A DNA stretch of 64,000 bases, from positions 748,787-812,786 of the forward strand of contig NW_008707965.1 of the NCBI RefSeq assembly GCF_000327385.1, read 5' to 3'. Position numbers and translations under genes: made by a program. The notes under the pieces were generated by a model, which was not told the DNA's origin, searched no databases, and worked only from the letters and a program-made list of their open reading frames with translations. The DNA comes from Lottia gigantea (taxonomy: Eukaryota > Mollusca > Gastropoda > Lottiidae). Numbering within the stretch: the stretch's first letter is position 1; each line of letters opens with the position of its first letter. Shown here one piece after another: positions 22,905 through 35,134 of the stretch.

Positions 22905-23215
22905 ACAAAGACATGAGATATTCATTAAAATATATCACATACCATAACAAAATATTTCCACTGTTAAATATTGCCCAATATATCTATCAATTGTAGGGGG
23001 ATATGGAAAATTTTTCTAAAATACATCATATATTATGCAGGTTCAAACTCCATATACATAGAGATTCTTTCATATGGGTGAAAATTCAAACCCAATAAGA
23101 AACCAAGACATGAGATATTCATATGAAATATATCATGTTATATACAGGTTAAAAAATCAATATAGGCCTCCATATAGATTCTTTCATATGGGTGAAAATT
23201 CAAACCGAAAAAGAA
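22905..23215. repeat. Imperfect duplication with CATATGGGTGAAAATTC blocks
   Basis: AAGACATGAGATATTCAT recurs at 22908 and 23105, and GATTCTTTCATATGGGTGAA recurs near 23063 and 23177. The two anchors have different offsets (about 197 and 114), so at least one insertion or deletion followed the duplication. Confidence 0.6.
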
Positions 23216-24289
23216 GAAAATTTCATAAATCTTTTCAGTTCCAACACATAGGGGTTTACAGATTGTATCAAGAAGGCCAGATTTAACTTGAAATGTTAAG
23301 TTTTTGACAATATTGTGAACAGACACAAGTCCCTGTGGTGTGGTTTATCTCAGTCAGGTGTCTATCCAGTTATCATATATTACTTTTAATGAGATATTTA
23401 TAACATTAAGGTGCAAATCCCCCAGTCTCCTGCTGTCTGGACTTGTCCTATTTTTTAAGCCCTTACACTGTACAATGATTCAGTTGATTTGATATGAAGG
23501 ATTGTGGTCAGTAGGCAAGAGTTATATATGTAGAGTTGATATCCATTTAGGGGATGATTGGGAAATGATACTACCTCTCTCCCCATCTATATGTTTATTA
23601 GCATATTTTCAAACTATAAACTGGAGGTTTTAGTATTTTTGTGCATCTTTTCTGTTCATAATCCAAGATGAAGGGTTTAAGCAAATATAAGTTTTAAGAC
23701 ATTATTTCTAATGCATGGTTCAGATAGTATAACTACTTTACACATAAAATATAACTCAACAATATAAGTAAAGTTTCTGAAACAAATCACAGTTTATGAT
23801 AATCTATCATCCAAAATATCACATGATTTCAAATGTATAACATGTCCACAAGAATAGTGTCTGCATAGAAATATATTGTCAAACGAAAAAAGTCCTGCAT
23901 TCAGACTTACTCCACCCATTCAATCATCTCTGCTTAAAGCTAACCACAATCAAAACCCCACTATAAAACACTTTTCCTCAAATTAGTCAAAACTTCTTAC
24001 TGGAGTCTCATTCTTCTCTCAAGTCTCCTTCAAACATCAAACTTTTATTCTTGTCAATCTCAAACCCTCTCCATCATTATTTTACAATTCTTTGTCGATT
24101 TTTCACCCACCATCGTGTGGTTAATGATCAAACATGATAAATATGAGGAGGTTTGGTAGTAGAATAATTATATTCGGCTAATTTTCAGCTTATTCATAAA
24201 TAATTAGAAAAATAGGATAATTTTGTCACAATAAACTATGAATTCTTGAAGGAAAAAACATTATCCTGTTAAAAACAAGAATATTTTGC

Positions 24290-24715
24290 TGTGGTATACT
24301 GCTCTCAATATGGCCCTCAATTTACTATAGTTGACCAAGCAATTTTTACCAGTCTCACCATTAATTTTAAATGGCCCTATATAGATCATAAGTATTTGCC
24401 ATGGCATTTGCTGCTCATTATAATACACATAGCCATGCATAATGTTATTGGCCATGCATTAGCCATGGCATATGACCCTCAGTATACCACACTTGGCCAT
24501 GAGAGACGACATATGATCCCGCAAATGCCATATTTGGCCATGCATTTGTCAATAATATAATACAATCTATACAACACTTGGCCATGCATTTGCCATGGTA
24601 TATCACCCTCAGTATACCACACTTGGCCATGATATACTACATACAACTCCACATATACTACACTTGGCCATGAGATACGATATATGACCCCCAATATACC
24701 ATACTTATCTCCAAG
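24290..24715. repeat. About 43-bp degenerate minisatellite
   Basis: The core TTGGCCATG recurs at 24494, 24535, 24579, 24624 and 24665 (spacing 41-45), with weaker copies leftwards to about 24300. Associated blocks are CCCTCAGTATACCACAC and GCCATGGCATATGA. It is an old, diverged array. Confidence 0.7.
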
Positions 24716-24779
24716 GTAAACAGTGGATCTAAGTACTTAGAGCATCATTGAAAATGTTTGCTTTATTACAGTAAACACT

Positions 24780-25115
24780 ATTTCACTGCGATACTCCTTG
24801 AAACGACGGCAAACACTAGTTTACCTTGATACTTCTTCAAACTTTATATAAATACAGTTAACAATACGGAGTAGCGTACCTATAGTAGTTCTTTTTACAC
24901 CCAGACAAGTTCGTTAAACAAGTTCGTTAAAAAAGATAAAAGACTAACGAGATTTCAGGTAAAATCCTGGTATTGTTCTGAGCCAAAACATGAGATCAAT
25001 CAAGACTTTTACCTGAATCTTCGTGACAAGACTGTACAAGTCATACGACACCATGTTTTTTTACCGTTTGATGCGGTGACAGTTTTCACGATAATGTGAG
25101 ATTCTTTACAAATCA
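24780..25115. promoter_or_regulatory. CpG-rich islet with TATA-like element
   Basis: About 13 CpGs lie in 340 bases, one of the densest stretches of intron 1. A TTTATATAAATAC sequence lies near 24843-24855 on the plus strand, and a tandem ACAAGTTCGTTAA duplication near 24905-24930. No reading frame follows, so this could be an enhancer, a non-coding promoter or chance. Confidence 0.22.
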
Positions 25116-26750
25116 TTGTTCACTTCATGTTTCTGCTGATTCATAAATTGTCGAACAACAACAATTTCCAGAAATTTGATAAATTATAAAAATAAATTTT
25201 GAGAATATATTTGTTGGAACATCTGTTATGTTTAGGGTAATTAATTCAACATCAGGGCTAGGGGTTGAAAAAGGGTTGAACACAGAGGCTTTCTTTATTC
25301 AAATTTAATGTGACATGTCATTTTCAAACTGAAGAGAACATATGCTATTTTGGCATCACTGTGGTTCATCTATTCAAATTAATTTATTTCTAAACTACCA
25401 GTACTGTCATCTAAATTATTCTTTCCCTTTTTCCCCTCTAGGAGGGCTAATTTGTTATTATATATCAATAAATCCTACATACTATCGTACTGTTATATTC
25501 GCAGTGATCCTTTTTACCCTCCAAGTAGGCTTGTCTTTTAATGCTTGTATCTAACGGGACCAATTTCTCAGTACTTAGATAAACAACAAATTGGAGTTTT
25601 TGCACTCAATTGTGCCAATGTCATGTATTCAATATTCAAATTTGTGTGCCTTTAAAAGTCATCATTATAACTTTTTTCTAAAATTCTTAACTTTTTCACA
25701 AGTTATATTTTTCTGCCAAGCTTCTGACATCTGGACTATGATATCTAATAATATTGACATGAAAAACATAAAAATCTTTAAACATGCACCAACTAAATAT
25801 ACTGTGTTTTTCTTTAAATCCTGCCAAATATCACTTAACACCTCCACACCGGTTTTCTTCATGTTTGTTTCTTGGCAAAACAGATTTGGGGATTCCTCAA
25901 GTTTTTGAGTACATTAGGAGCTCTATTGGAATGAAACAAATGCAGAGCAATGGCCATTAATGTGTCATCGAGAGTGGAAATCTCTAGAATTAAAATGTCT
26001 ACTAGCAATCAGACGCAGTTGAATAATGAAATGCAAAATTTCTTTTCATTCTTAAAAAACGAAGAAAACAAATTGTTATATTTCATTGTGCATTTACAAC
26101 TCCTGATGCCTTATGTAATTTTAAATACCACTGAAAGATTTAAAACTTCCTTTCCGAAAAAAACACGCCATTCTGCATTAACTTTTAAAGAGTAAATACC
26201 AACTGTATGGTAAACTATGCAACTTGAAACGTTAGTCTCCAAACATTTTCACAGATTTGAAACAAAAACATCAGTCAATCTCAAGGACAATTTTAGAAAC
26301 TGTAATGTGCAGTTACAGAACAAATTTAACTTTTTAACTGTCTAAAAGCCAAACCATGTATGTTTTAAACTTTGTTAAGTGACAATTAAAAACTATAAAC
26401 TTTACTTCAAGTAAATAAACAGGTGTGGAAAAACTTTTAAAATCAGTGATTGGTGAAAAAAATTTCTTTTAAATGTAAACTAACATCTACTTGACTTAAC
26501 CAAAGAAACTTTAAAATGGTTAAACATAAAATATCACCAAATACAGGTAAAATGTATTTAACAGTTTTTAAATCTAAGATACAAAATTTATTTAGAAAGT
26601 TTTGCATCTTGTGGTTTAGAACAGTTTTGTTGTGTTTTGATGAAAAATTGTTGCTTCGTCCCTCAAACGTCACATTCTATAAATGTTGAATCTTTAGAAA
26701 GTTTGCCACAAAAAGAAAACTGTTTGAACACATCAAATTAACTTCACTTC

Positions 26751-26894
26751 ATCTGAAGATGACGATGTAGATTGTTGAAATGTAGTGTGTAATAAAACTA
26801 AGGAGTAGTAGAAGATGACAATGTAGATTGTTGAAACGTAGTGTGTAATAAAACTAAGGAGTAGTATACCATACAATCGTGTCCGTTATTTAAT
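26751..26894 (+). mobile_element. Hammerhead-like element family, copy B, with internal 56-bp duplication
   Basis: The sequence carries CTGAAGATGACGATGTAG, ATTGTTGAAATG and ACTAAGGAGTAG. The block starting at 26755 is repeated at 26811 (56-base period), and the second copy restores GAAACGTAG. It continues as TACCATACAATCGTGTCCGT and TATTTAATC, matching copy A in inverted orientation. The 4.5 kb between copies A and B holds no recognisable coding sequence. Confidence 0.6.
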
Positions 26895-27459
26895 CAAATT
26901 AACTGTGTCTGCGAGAATAATCACATTTAAACTGAAGGATAAGCATGTCATGCCACACAGCTCACTGATACCATACAGCATACATTTCAAAAATATAAAT
27001 TTCAAAATTATGTTTGTTTTTTGGGTCTAACGGTAAAAATCTATCACTTCAATTTTTTTTTTAGCTTAAAAGTTAAAATGTTCATTAAAGGTGTGAAATT
27101 TACGGCATTTTAACTGAACGACTCAGTGGTTTCACACTCTTCAATCTAGGAAGGTAAATACAGTCTAAATTAACTCCTGAATAGTTGGCAATGTTAACGT
27201 TAGTGAACTTAAAGTTCAATTTATGTCTCCCAATATTATGAGGGCTCTTAGGCAAGATGAGCTAAAAATGTTTCTTCCAACTCTCACAGCGTCATCATTG
27301 ATGGAAACGTGTTCAGGTAAATCTCCAACCTAGCCCCCTTCCTCTCTCATTCGATTCCTCTCCGACCTCTCCTCCTACCTATATGTTTCCTATTTCCACC
27401 CTTTGGGTCATCTATATCTGGTCATTTCTTAGAAGTATATCTATGTTTCAACAACAATG

Positions 27460-27610
27460 ATACAATTTCAATATTTACCTAGAGTTTATCAACAATTGTT
27501 TAATTACTATTACTAATTACCTGTTAATTAAAACATCAAAGGAATCCAATTAACCAGGATTCAATGTTGACCTAATTAGGTGTTAATTGTTTCAAAGATA
27601 ATTATTTACG
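27460..27610. promoter_or_regulatory. Cluster of homeodomain-type sites
   Basis: Many TAATTA-type cores (TTTAATTACT, CTAATTACC, GTTAATTAAAAC, CCAATTAACC, CCTAATTAGG, GTTAATTG) are packed into 150 bases with an ACAATTGT Sox-like site. AT-rich background makes such cores common, but this density without long A or T runs is above its surroundings. Confidence 0.25.
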
Positions 27611-29699
27611 ACAAATAAAAATATCTTGACATTGAAAACAGTCATTAAGGGGCAATTTTAAAGTTATTATTGTTGAATGATATATTTTTGAAATCATAAA
27701 ATTGATCATTTAATAGACTAATTGAATGACTTTGCTATGTGCTTGAACACTGTGGGAATGTGTCAAATTTCTTTTGCGATTATTCTAGCGAACCCCATGC
27801 AGTGTGCAATGTTTCAACAAGGTTCTATGTCTGTAATTTAATCTTTCAGCAATGCCAAACCCCGGAAATATTTGTCAACATTTTCAAATGAAGAGAATAT
27901 AGCAAATGTAGAAAAACAAGATTTTTAAGTAAAAATTAAAAGCATATCTATGTAAGAAAGTTTATAATGGATGTTTTAGTTGGGAATGTTAACAAGAATA
28001 CATAGACAGGATAGAGAAATAAATTGTAAAGCTTATATAACAGATTACTTATTATGTTTTGTATGTCTGAGAGAAACTGTCTCTCTGTGGATGTTGGTGT
28101 GATATGCCTACATTCCAGCCTGATGGCATCTGTTGGAACTGATCCCACTGTGTGTCCACTCTGGCTTGGCCTCATTGATGGCGAATGATAGTTAGTCATG
28201 CTAAAGTTTAAGAGTTAATATATTACACAAATCTTTCAAAATATTCTGAAATCGTCAAAACATTATGATGTATATTCAAATGGATTGGTCATAATGGTCC
28301 ATTATGTAATGTATAAAGTGTAAAAGGTTGAGAGCTGACTGAGCGGACACTGGTAAACTCTGACAGTGTTATTATAGAAAGTATTATAAGGGTGTTCAAA
28401 CCAACAACACTATTATCAATGAGTTAACCAGGTACATAGACTGATCACATCCATCATATAATAATTTGACTTTGGTTAAACCCAGCACTGGTAATCGTTA
28501 TCATAAAGTGTTCTTTCCTTTAGAGGAATCAAACCCACAGCGCTATAATACCTGATTTTACGCAACCCAGTTGAAAGACTAATCACACCCACCACAATCT
28601 GGCAGTTGTATCATAGCACTAATAGACTTATTCTATCAATTTCCCCAGTTTGTTTTGACAAGTTGAAAGCCGTAAGATTTGCCGTTAAAAACATCAAGAG
28701 CCAATTTCACGAATTCTCAAGATAAATTTTGGTTTTCTTGAAACTTTTCTTCTAAACAATCTGTCATTGATACCCGTTAACACAGTTTTATCTTGCCGGA
28801 AGAAAATCTTATCTTTTTACTACATTGATTTCAGTATATCTTTCACAAGAAGCCTAAATTCTCTTTCTCAAAACTTTTTGTTCTCAAAACACATGAAATA
28901 TTTGCATGTAGACAATCTTTTGTATTCTGTTTTTTCAAATAATTTATTAAAAATTCAGAATGTCTTTACAGAATAATAGTTACAGTGAAACTAACCAAAA
29001 TTATATTTCACATTTTAGAAAACTTGAACATAGAGATTAAATCATTTTCAGAAACTACTTAAGAACACCTTCCTGAAAATATTGACCTCAAATTAGTTAA
29101 TAATTTTATTTACAACATCATCTAAAAGGAATTATTGACCCAAATTTGATTACAATTTCACATATCAAAAACACCACTTGATAAAATCCTGTGGCAACGT
29201 CCAATGAAATTAAAATTTTTTCAGTAAAATGAAACTGATATTGATCACCTATTAAGCATCAATAAAACATTAGTCACGGGAGATGGCAACAATACCAAGA
29301 TTTAAAAACATTGTCAAAATTAATAACTATACTAATTGGAACTTGGGATTTATTGATGATAAAATCCTTGATCGGAAATTGGACCAAGCCTCGGAACTAA
29401 CTGATCATAACTCTAATGATGTCATGCAATCAATGAATTTCTTGGATCGTTGATTCTTATCATAGAGTAGTATAATTAAAAATTTCATTATCTTTGCTTC
29501 CTTGTTATTGTGTTCCTAACTTTGTATCCCAATCAGGAGGAAAATACAAAGACATACAGCTTCATATGTTTAATATTAGTCTTTTTATGTCATTGAAGAT
29601 GAAAAAATAATAATTTACCACTTATAATATATTATATAAATTAGAATGAGGTTTTGCTAGGTTATCGGAAAGTACAATAGAAATGACTTCCACCAACAA

Positions 29700-29834
29700 T
29701 ATATAAACACAATTTTATGGATAACAATGAAAGTATCATCGTCGAAACGTCGCAAGTTATTTATTAACGTAATTGTTATCCATAAATTGTGTTCATATAT
29801 TCATACCTCAATTGCTAAATGCAACTTAAGGAAG
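29700..29834 (+). mobile_element. Short hammerhead-like element, copy C, with 12-bp direct repeats
   Basis: A near-perfect 21-22-bp inverted repeat (29707-29728 and 29772-29792) encloses GAAAC at 29744, a CGT...ACG stem and a TA directly before the right arm. This is the order stem I, core, GAAA, stem III, UH, stem I of a type I hammerhead ribozyme. The CUGANGA box after the left arm is not intact (TGAAAGTA instead). The insertion is flanked by perfect 12-bp direct repeats TTCCACCAACAA (29688-29699, 29835-29846), as expected of target-site duplications. The right arm shares CCATAAATTGTGTTC with copies A and B. Confidence 0.6.
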
Positions 29835-29849
29835 TTCCACCAACAACAA

Positions 29850-32470
29850 GAAGGTATACTACAAACTTCCAATTCTCTTGGTACAGCCTTTATCTTTAAC
29901 AGGGGACCTTTTCCATTTGCATTGTTTTATCATACTGGAATTTAAGGCGATGCCAAATTTAATTTTTTTTATATCATTGAAATTTTTAGGTTATTATCAT
30001 TAAGAACAAAATTGAAATAAGCTTGAAAATAATTGCAATTTCAAGACAGATAATGCAGCAACCACCTACACTTCAATACATCTGAAACTTGTTTTAAAAA
30101 TTAAGTTACATATATTTTTACGGTTGACTGGTAGAGAAAAACACAAATCAATATACAACAATGTGTCCCGATTTTTTATAAATCTTCAGTGATGACAGAT
30201 AGTTATCATCGTTTATGTTATAAACATTGTTGCATCGTCATGGTTATATCCGCCATTGTTTTTAACATTGGTTACAAAATACCCAGACTGAATTTTTAAA
30301 AAAACATGAAAAAGGCATGAATTAAATTCTTTTTGAGTTAATATTGGAAGGAGTTTTGTTGTATTGGATCAATATTCGAATTTAATTTTCTTCTACTGAG
30401 TTTTAAGTACATACTTGTTATGATTTGAAGAGTTTGGTTTGAAAACAACACATTTTGATATTTAAATTAAATGTTAAATGCTTTCAGAACGTCCAATAAG
30501 ATAAAAATGGGGAAAATCATAACCTGATCAGGCAATGAAATTTGATTTAAATGAATTTTAAAATTAGTCAATCACTGAAATATTTCTGATACAATGGCCT
30601 GGGCTTTTAAAAGCGTCTGTTGTCAAATTTCAATCTCCTCTTGAAGATTGTGCCGTTATCGGCCTATATATAACTCTTCTTGCTGGGTCTCTGGAGAGGT
30701 AGGGAATCTGACCCTTCTGTTGCCCTTGATAACACCCCTGTATTCCCTTCAAAGTGTTCAAATTTCTAAAAGAGACTTTTATAGATTTGTTGATTTCAAT
30801 TTGTAGAGACCACTATAATATTGATGAGGTTTTAAAATAAAATAGAAACGCAGAATCTCTCAGACCAATAAAATATTAATAGTATTAGAAAACACATCTT
30901 GATCATTTCTTTACTCACTGGTATTGCATGATTCATATCTTACGTTTCAACAGGAAGTTATATAAACTAGCCTTCATATTTCATGAGGGTATTTTTAAAT
31001 TCAAATTTACTGTCTGACCAACACTGTCTGTAATATGCCATTTAATTTCCTGATTTCTGTATTACTTATCTATTACTTTTTTATGTTAAGATTTCTTATA
31101 TGGACTGGCGCTTTTGTGGTCTTAAAATTTTTGATGAGTCCTTGTTTTGTTAACTTGATATGCGTTCCCTCATTTTTGACATTTGACATTGATTTGGTTT
31201 ATGGTTTTAACTCAGAACAAATACTCTTATATCCCCAAAAACTGAATTATTTTTATTAGTGACTCCAAACAAAAAAACGAAAAAAGCGTCTACTTTTTCT
31301 CACAAAATAATGAATAAAAACCCCTGTCGTAATCCCCAACAAAATGTAAAGATTTAAAAATGATATTGAAAAATACTACACAGTGCAAATTTTTCCCTTA
31401 GATAATAACACATGTAAGCATTAACAAAAAATGTGGCTTAATCCCCACAAACTTTACAATAAAAATCATAAATAGCTATTCGACAAAATAAATTTGTAAG
31501 TCGCTCAAATCAAATCTAGTGAAAACATAATACATGGTTTTCATTTATGATTAACTTTTAGGACATTGTATGGTCTCAATCTTTTATTTGACTCATAATA
31601 TTACTTTCAATTCAGTTCCTTTTGATCAATAACAAAACTATTATTGGGGACTGTTTGTCGTACAATATGTATAGTAGTATTAAAGTCTTGTAGGTTTTTA
31701 AGGACTGAAGTATTTTAATATGTTTTGATATTTTTGTTAGACACTTTTATTAAAAATATCAGCTTTTTTCACATTTCACTTCAACAATTTTGTAATGCAT
31801 GATTATTTAGAATATTAGTTTCCAATTTTTGAAAGAAAATCAGCCATTTTTCATATTTTTAGAAGATATTCTGAGCTGTTTTGAAGAATTATGTGATGAC
31901 ATTTTAGTAAGATCCATTAAGAATAGTAAAATTGCCAGCCCAGCTTTTATCTGATAATACGGTTAATTAAGAAAGATCATAATGAACCTGATTATGTAAT
32001 TAATCTCTCTGGTATGTCATGGCTATTATTGTCTCACCTGTATATTACCTGTTTCTATGGCAACTAGAATTACATTTTTAACTATCATTAATCATTGGTC
32101 AGACTATTTCGTAATATTTGGAATTATTAATTAATGGTTAGTAAACCATCTTATTTGAATAAACCAAATACTTGCAATACATTACAATCATGTCAATATT
32201 CCCTGAAATGACTGCAATTTTTTATACTAAGTTTCTATAAATATAAATCAAACGGTAAATTTAACTGGCATAAAGACTCGTAAATTTAAAAAAATATATT
32301 GTATTAAAATAATAAACAACATTTATCCCTTTTCAATTAATAAATGAACAAAACTCTTTAAAGTTCAAAATTTCTAATTATAAAATAATATTTTCTTAAA
32401 CATTCAAGTTTGAATTAAATATATCTTTAAAAAATAATTAACAGATTTATTTCTTTAGATGGTCATTTAT
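29850..32470. other. Intron sequence with one X-box-like motif
   Basis: AT-rich non-coding DNA. The only motif worth naming is GTTTCTATGGCAAC at 32051-32064, an RFX X-box-like site next to several TTAATTAA cores (31960-32160). No exon or mobile element recognised. Confidence 0.4.
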
Positions 32471-32474
32471 GGGT

Positions 32475-32680
32475 TTTTAGGGATTTAATGAAGATTTTTT
32501 ATGTCCATTGTTGGCCAAACAAACTGTCGGGACGGCTGTGGATGACTGGAGGGCAACGTCCGATTGACAATGCAAACGTTTTGTAGACCTAAGACTACCA
32601 TTGTCTGCTATTGTTCGCTGACCATTGCCCAAGGATTCATCGAGATTTATCACAACAATACCTTGCATGATAAACTACAC
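32475..32680 (-). other. Non-AT-rich islet with 63-codon open frame
   Basis: Within a very AT-rich stretch, about 200 bases carry about 7 CpGs and a minus-strand frame of balanced composition (INLDESLGNGQRTIADNG... to NNGHKKSSLNP). It could be an unrecognised exon of a nested gene or a conserved regulatory block. I know no family for it and see no convincing splice sites. Confidence 0.2.
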
Positions 32681-34004
32681 TTTAATATTTTTATTATTAG
32701 TTAGCCATGTTTTATCTAACGAAGCAGTTAATTGGACCAATTACTGTTAACAATTAAATCTTAGCCAATCAATACCATTAATACAAATGGACATTGTCTG
32801 TAGATAAAATACAATATATTTGCCTTGTTTTGTTGGTTTTATCGTCTATTTTCATATCATTTTCTCTAATTGTACTTTTATAGCCAATTTGTTATCAATA
32901 TCAAACGATAAAATATATAATAATATTATTAGATACATGTACTATTTATGAAAGTTGCTATTTTGTCCAAAAATGCAATCACTTTCAGAACCATATTTTT
33001 AACCTCACACTTATGAGCAATATGACATAAGAATGAATAATGAACATGCCCTTTATAGAACAGAATTTATGTTTTGGAGATCATTAGAGGAAGTTGGCAA
33101 CTTGTAATTCTTGATGCTCTCAAAAGTGAAAATTGAACAAGATGCTCTCTCGTTTTTTCATGCTTGATTATTGCACTCTACCCAAATAGATGTCGAGATA
33201 AAATTTAGTACCCCCTCAACAATTTGTAAAAAACAAAAACATTTGAACTATTTTACTAGAAGATGTTTGAGTAAGAAATCTGGCCAGTTTACGGTGACCT
33301 CTAACCCTTGTATTTACAGATTTGACTAAAAACCTTGAGTTTGATTATTTGTCAAATAACAAGACTCCAGTTTTCAGTTTATTTGAGAGGACGAACCCAC
33401 AACTTTTTGGGAAGAAATAAACTTTTACTTTTTCTAGTTAGATACAATACTGGCACAATTTCATTGAAATATTTTTCTTTTCGTTTAGGCTACGTTTAGG
33501 TTAATTTTTTTTACGAAAATCTTTACGAATTGGGAATTTTTGAATCCTGAACAAAATCATCAGTGCTTCTGCCAACAGCAAGGAGCCAAGAGAAAGTGCT
33601 ATACTGACACAATTTTAATGATATATTTTCAGAGTTTTCACTTCATTTTGCTGAATTAATATGTTCAGGATAAATTCATCTAAACACTAATGAACCCTAC
33701 AATCTCATATAAATAATGGTGCCCAAAATATAATATTTGTACTATTCCAGTTTAATTCAAACTTTCATAACTAGTTTGGCCAGTTAAATGTTCATGTAAC
33801 AGAAATTATGGATTCGAAAGGCATACCACTTTTCTGATTCCACAAATACCACCTAAAGAAACAAGATGCCCCATCACTTAGTTGTTATTATGTATGTAAA
33901 AGTAACATAGCAATGTTTTAACTCGCTGCGTCAACACATAAGACATTGTTTGTTGATTGTTTACTTTCTGTTTTTACTCTCTAAACTTAATCTTCTATTG
34001 TTTA

Positions 34005-34395
34005 CTCTCCAACCAAAACTGAAACAAACAGATTCGCTGAGCAGGACACAATTTTAGTCAGACTTGAATTTGTCATCAGTCATTTTCTGGTTGGCTCTTC
34101 ACTCTTGATCAAGGCGTACCAGTAGCTTTGCTTCCTTATTCTATTGTACAAAATAAATTTGAACAACAAAGTTCTACTCAGGCTTGAACCTGTGATCAGT
34201 CACTTGCCTTCTTACTCATGTCAATGAGTTTTTACCATATGAGGGCCCGATGTTCTTTTGTTAACCCACAGTTCAACAGATTCCCTGAGTAGGTCACATT
34301 ACTCAGATCTGAATCTGTGGTCAGCCATTTACTTCATGACTTCACACTCTTGCGGAATGAATTGCCGGTTTGTCGTAGAAGGACTGGAACAAACA
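34005..34395. repeat. Degenerate three-copy tandem repeat
   Basis: Three units share AACAGATTC-CTGAG, then CTTGAATTTGTCATCAGTCA, CTTGAACCTGTGATCAGTCA or CTGAATCTGTGGTCAGCCAT, at about 34065, 34183 and 34310. Unit length is about 115-130 bases. Function unknown. Confidence 0.55.
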
Positions 34396-34756
34396 CATAA
34401 TTCCCTTTGAAGGTCAAAATTTAGATTCTAGTTTTTAGAGTAATGAATTTAGTAAAAGGTTTAATTAATACTTTCCTCATATTCTTTGTTGAAGTAAGTC
34501 TACATTTCAAACCCCAAAAATTAATTCAAATCATTTTCCTGAACTATCTCTGTTCTCAGCTAAAGTACAGAATTTTGATTGTAGTATTTGTATAAGAATT
34601 ATAAGGTTGATATTAGTATGATGATATTTCTACTTTCAATATTGACAAGAACTTATGGTAGCCAGAGATGACATTGGACATTGTTTTCAAGGTCACCATT
34701 GTATCCAGTCCAGTTGATGATCGTCTGTACTTAACAGAGGGCTCTGATGGTGTTGG

Positions 34757-35120
34757 TGGCTCAGTGAGTGAGACGCTTGCTCTCTAACCTGAAGGTCCAG
34801 GGTTCAATCCCTGCATTAGTCAAGATAATACCTTCAGATTTTTCAACCCGGTTTCTCCCTGTCAGTGATGCAGGTAAGACGGACTGGCATGGAAAAAGTT
34901 TCTAGTCGTTCAGATGGGACAATAAACAGAGGCCCTGTGTGCTACAGGCTGTGCACGTTAAAGATCCCTCAACAGATGGAAATCGAAAAAGAGCAGGTTA
35001 ATGCAGCTTTCTTAGCAAACTTTCCGTCATTGCTCCCTGCATGGCATTGCCCATCTTCATTAGCCCACATGGTGCAGAAAAGTAAGACATAAAACTCCAT
35101 TCATTTAATTTCATTTCTTT
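34757..35120 (+). mobile_element. tRNA-derived SINE, young copy with 14-bp target-site duplication
   Basis: The head carries a polymerase III A box (TGGCTCAGTGAG, 34757-34768) and a perfect B box (GGTTCAATCC, 34801-34810), 44 bases apart. A body of about 250 bases (GTGCTACAGGCTGTGCACG, TTAAAGATCCCTCAACAGA, ATTAGCCCACATGGTGCAG) follows, then a TTTCATTTCTTTT tail. Perfect direct repeats TCTGATGGTGTTGG flank it (34743-34756, 35121-35134), the signature of LINE-driven retroposition. The head may begin a few bases inside the left repeat. Intact flanks point to recent insertion. Relics of the same family lie at 5836, 38678 and 60047. Confidence 0.88.
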
Positions 35121-35134
35121 TCTGATGGTGTTGG

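Noticed and set aside
25665-26673. Frames at 25.7-26.7 kb suggesting an internal coding part of a larger mobile element
   Set aside because: The translations are Lys/Phe/Asn-rich with no recognisable reverse-transcriptase or nuclease motif.
34750-34825. Functional tRNA gene
   Set aside because: A and B boxes are present but the fold is incomplete, no terminator follows, and a SINE body and tail with target-site duplication continue from it.
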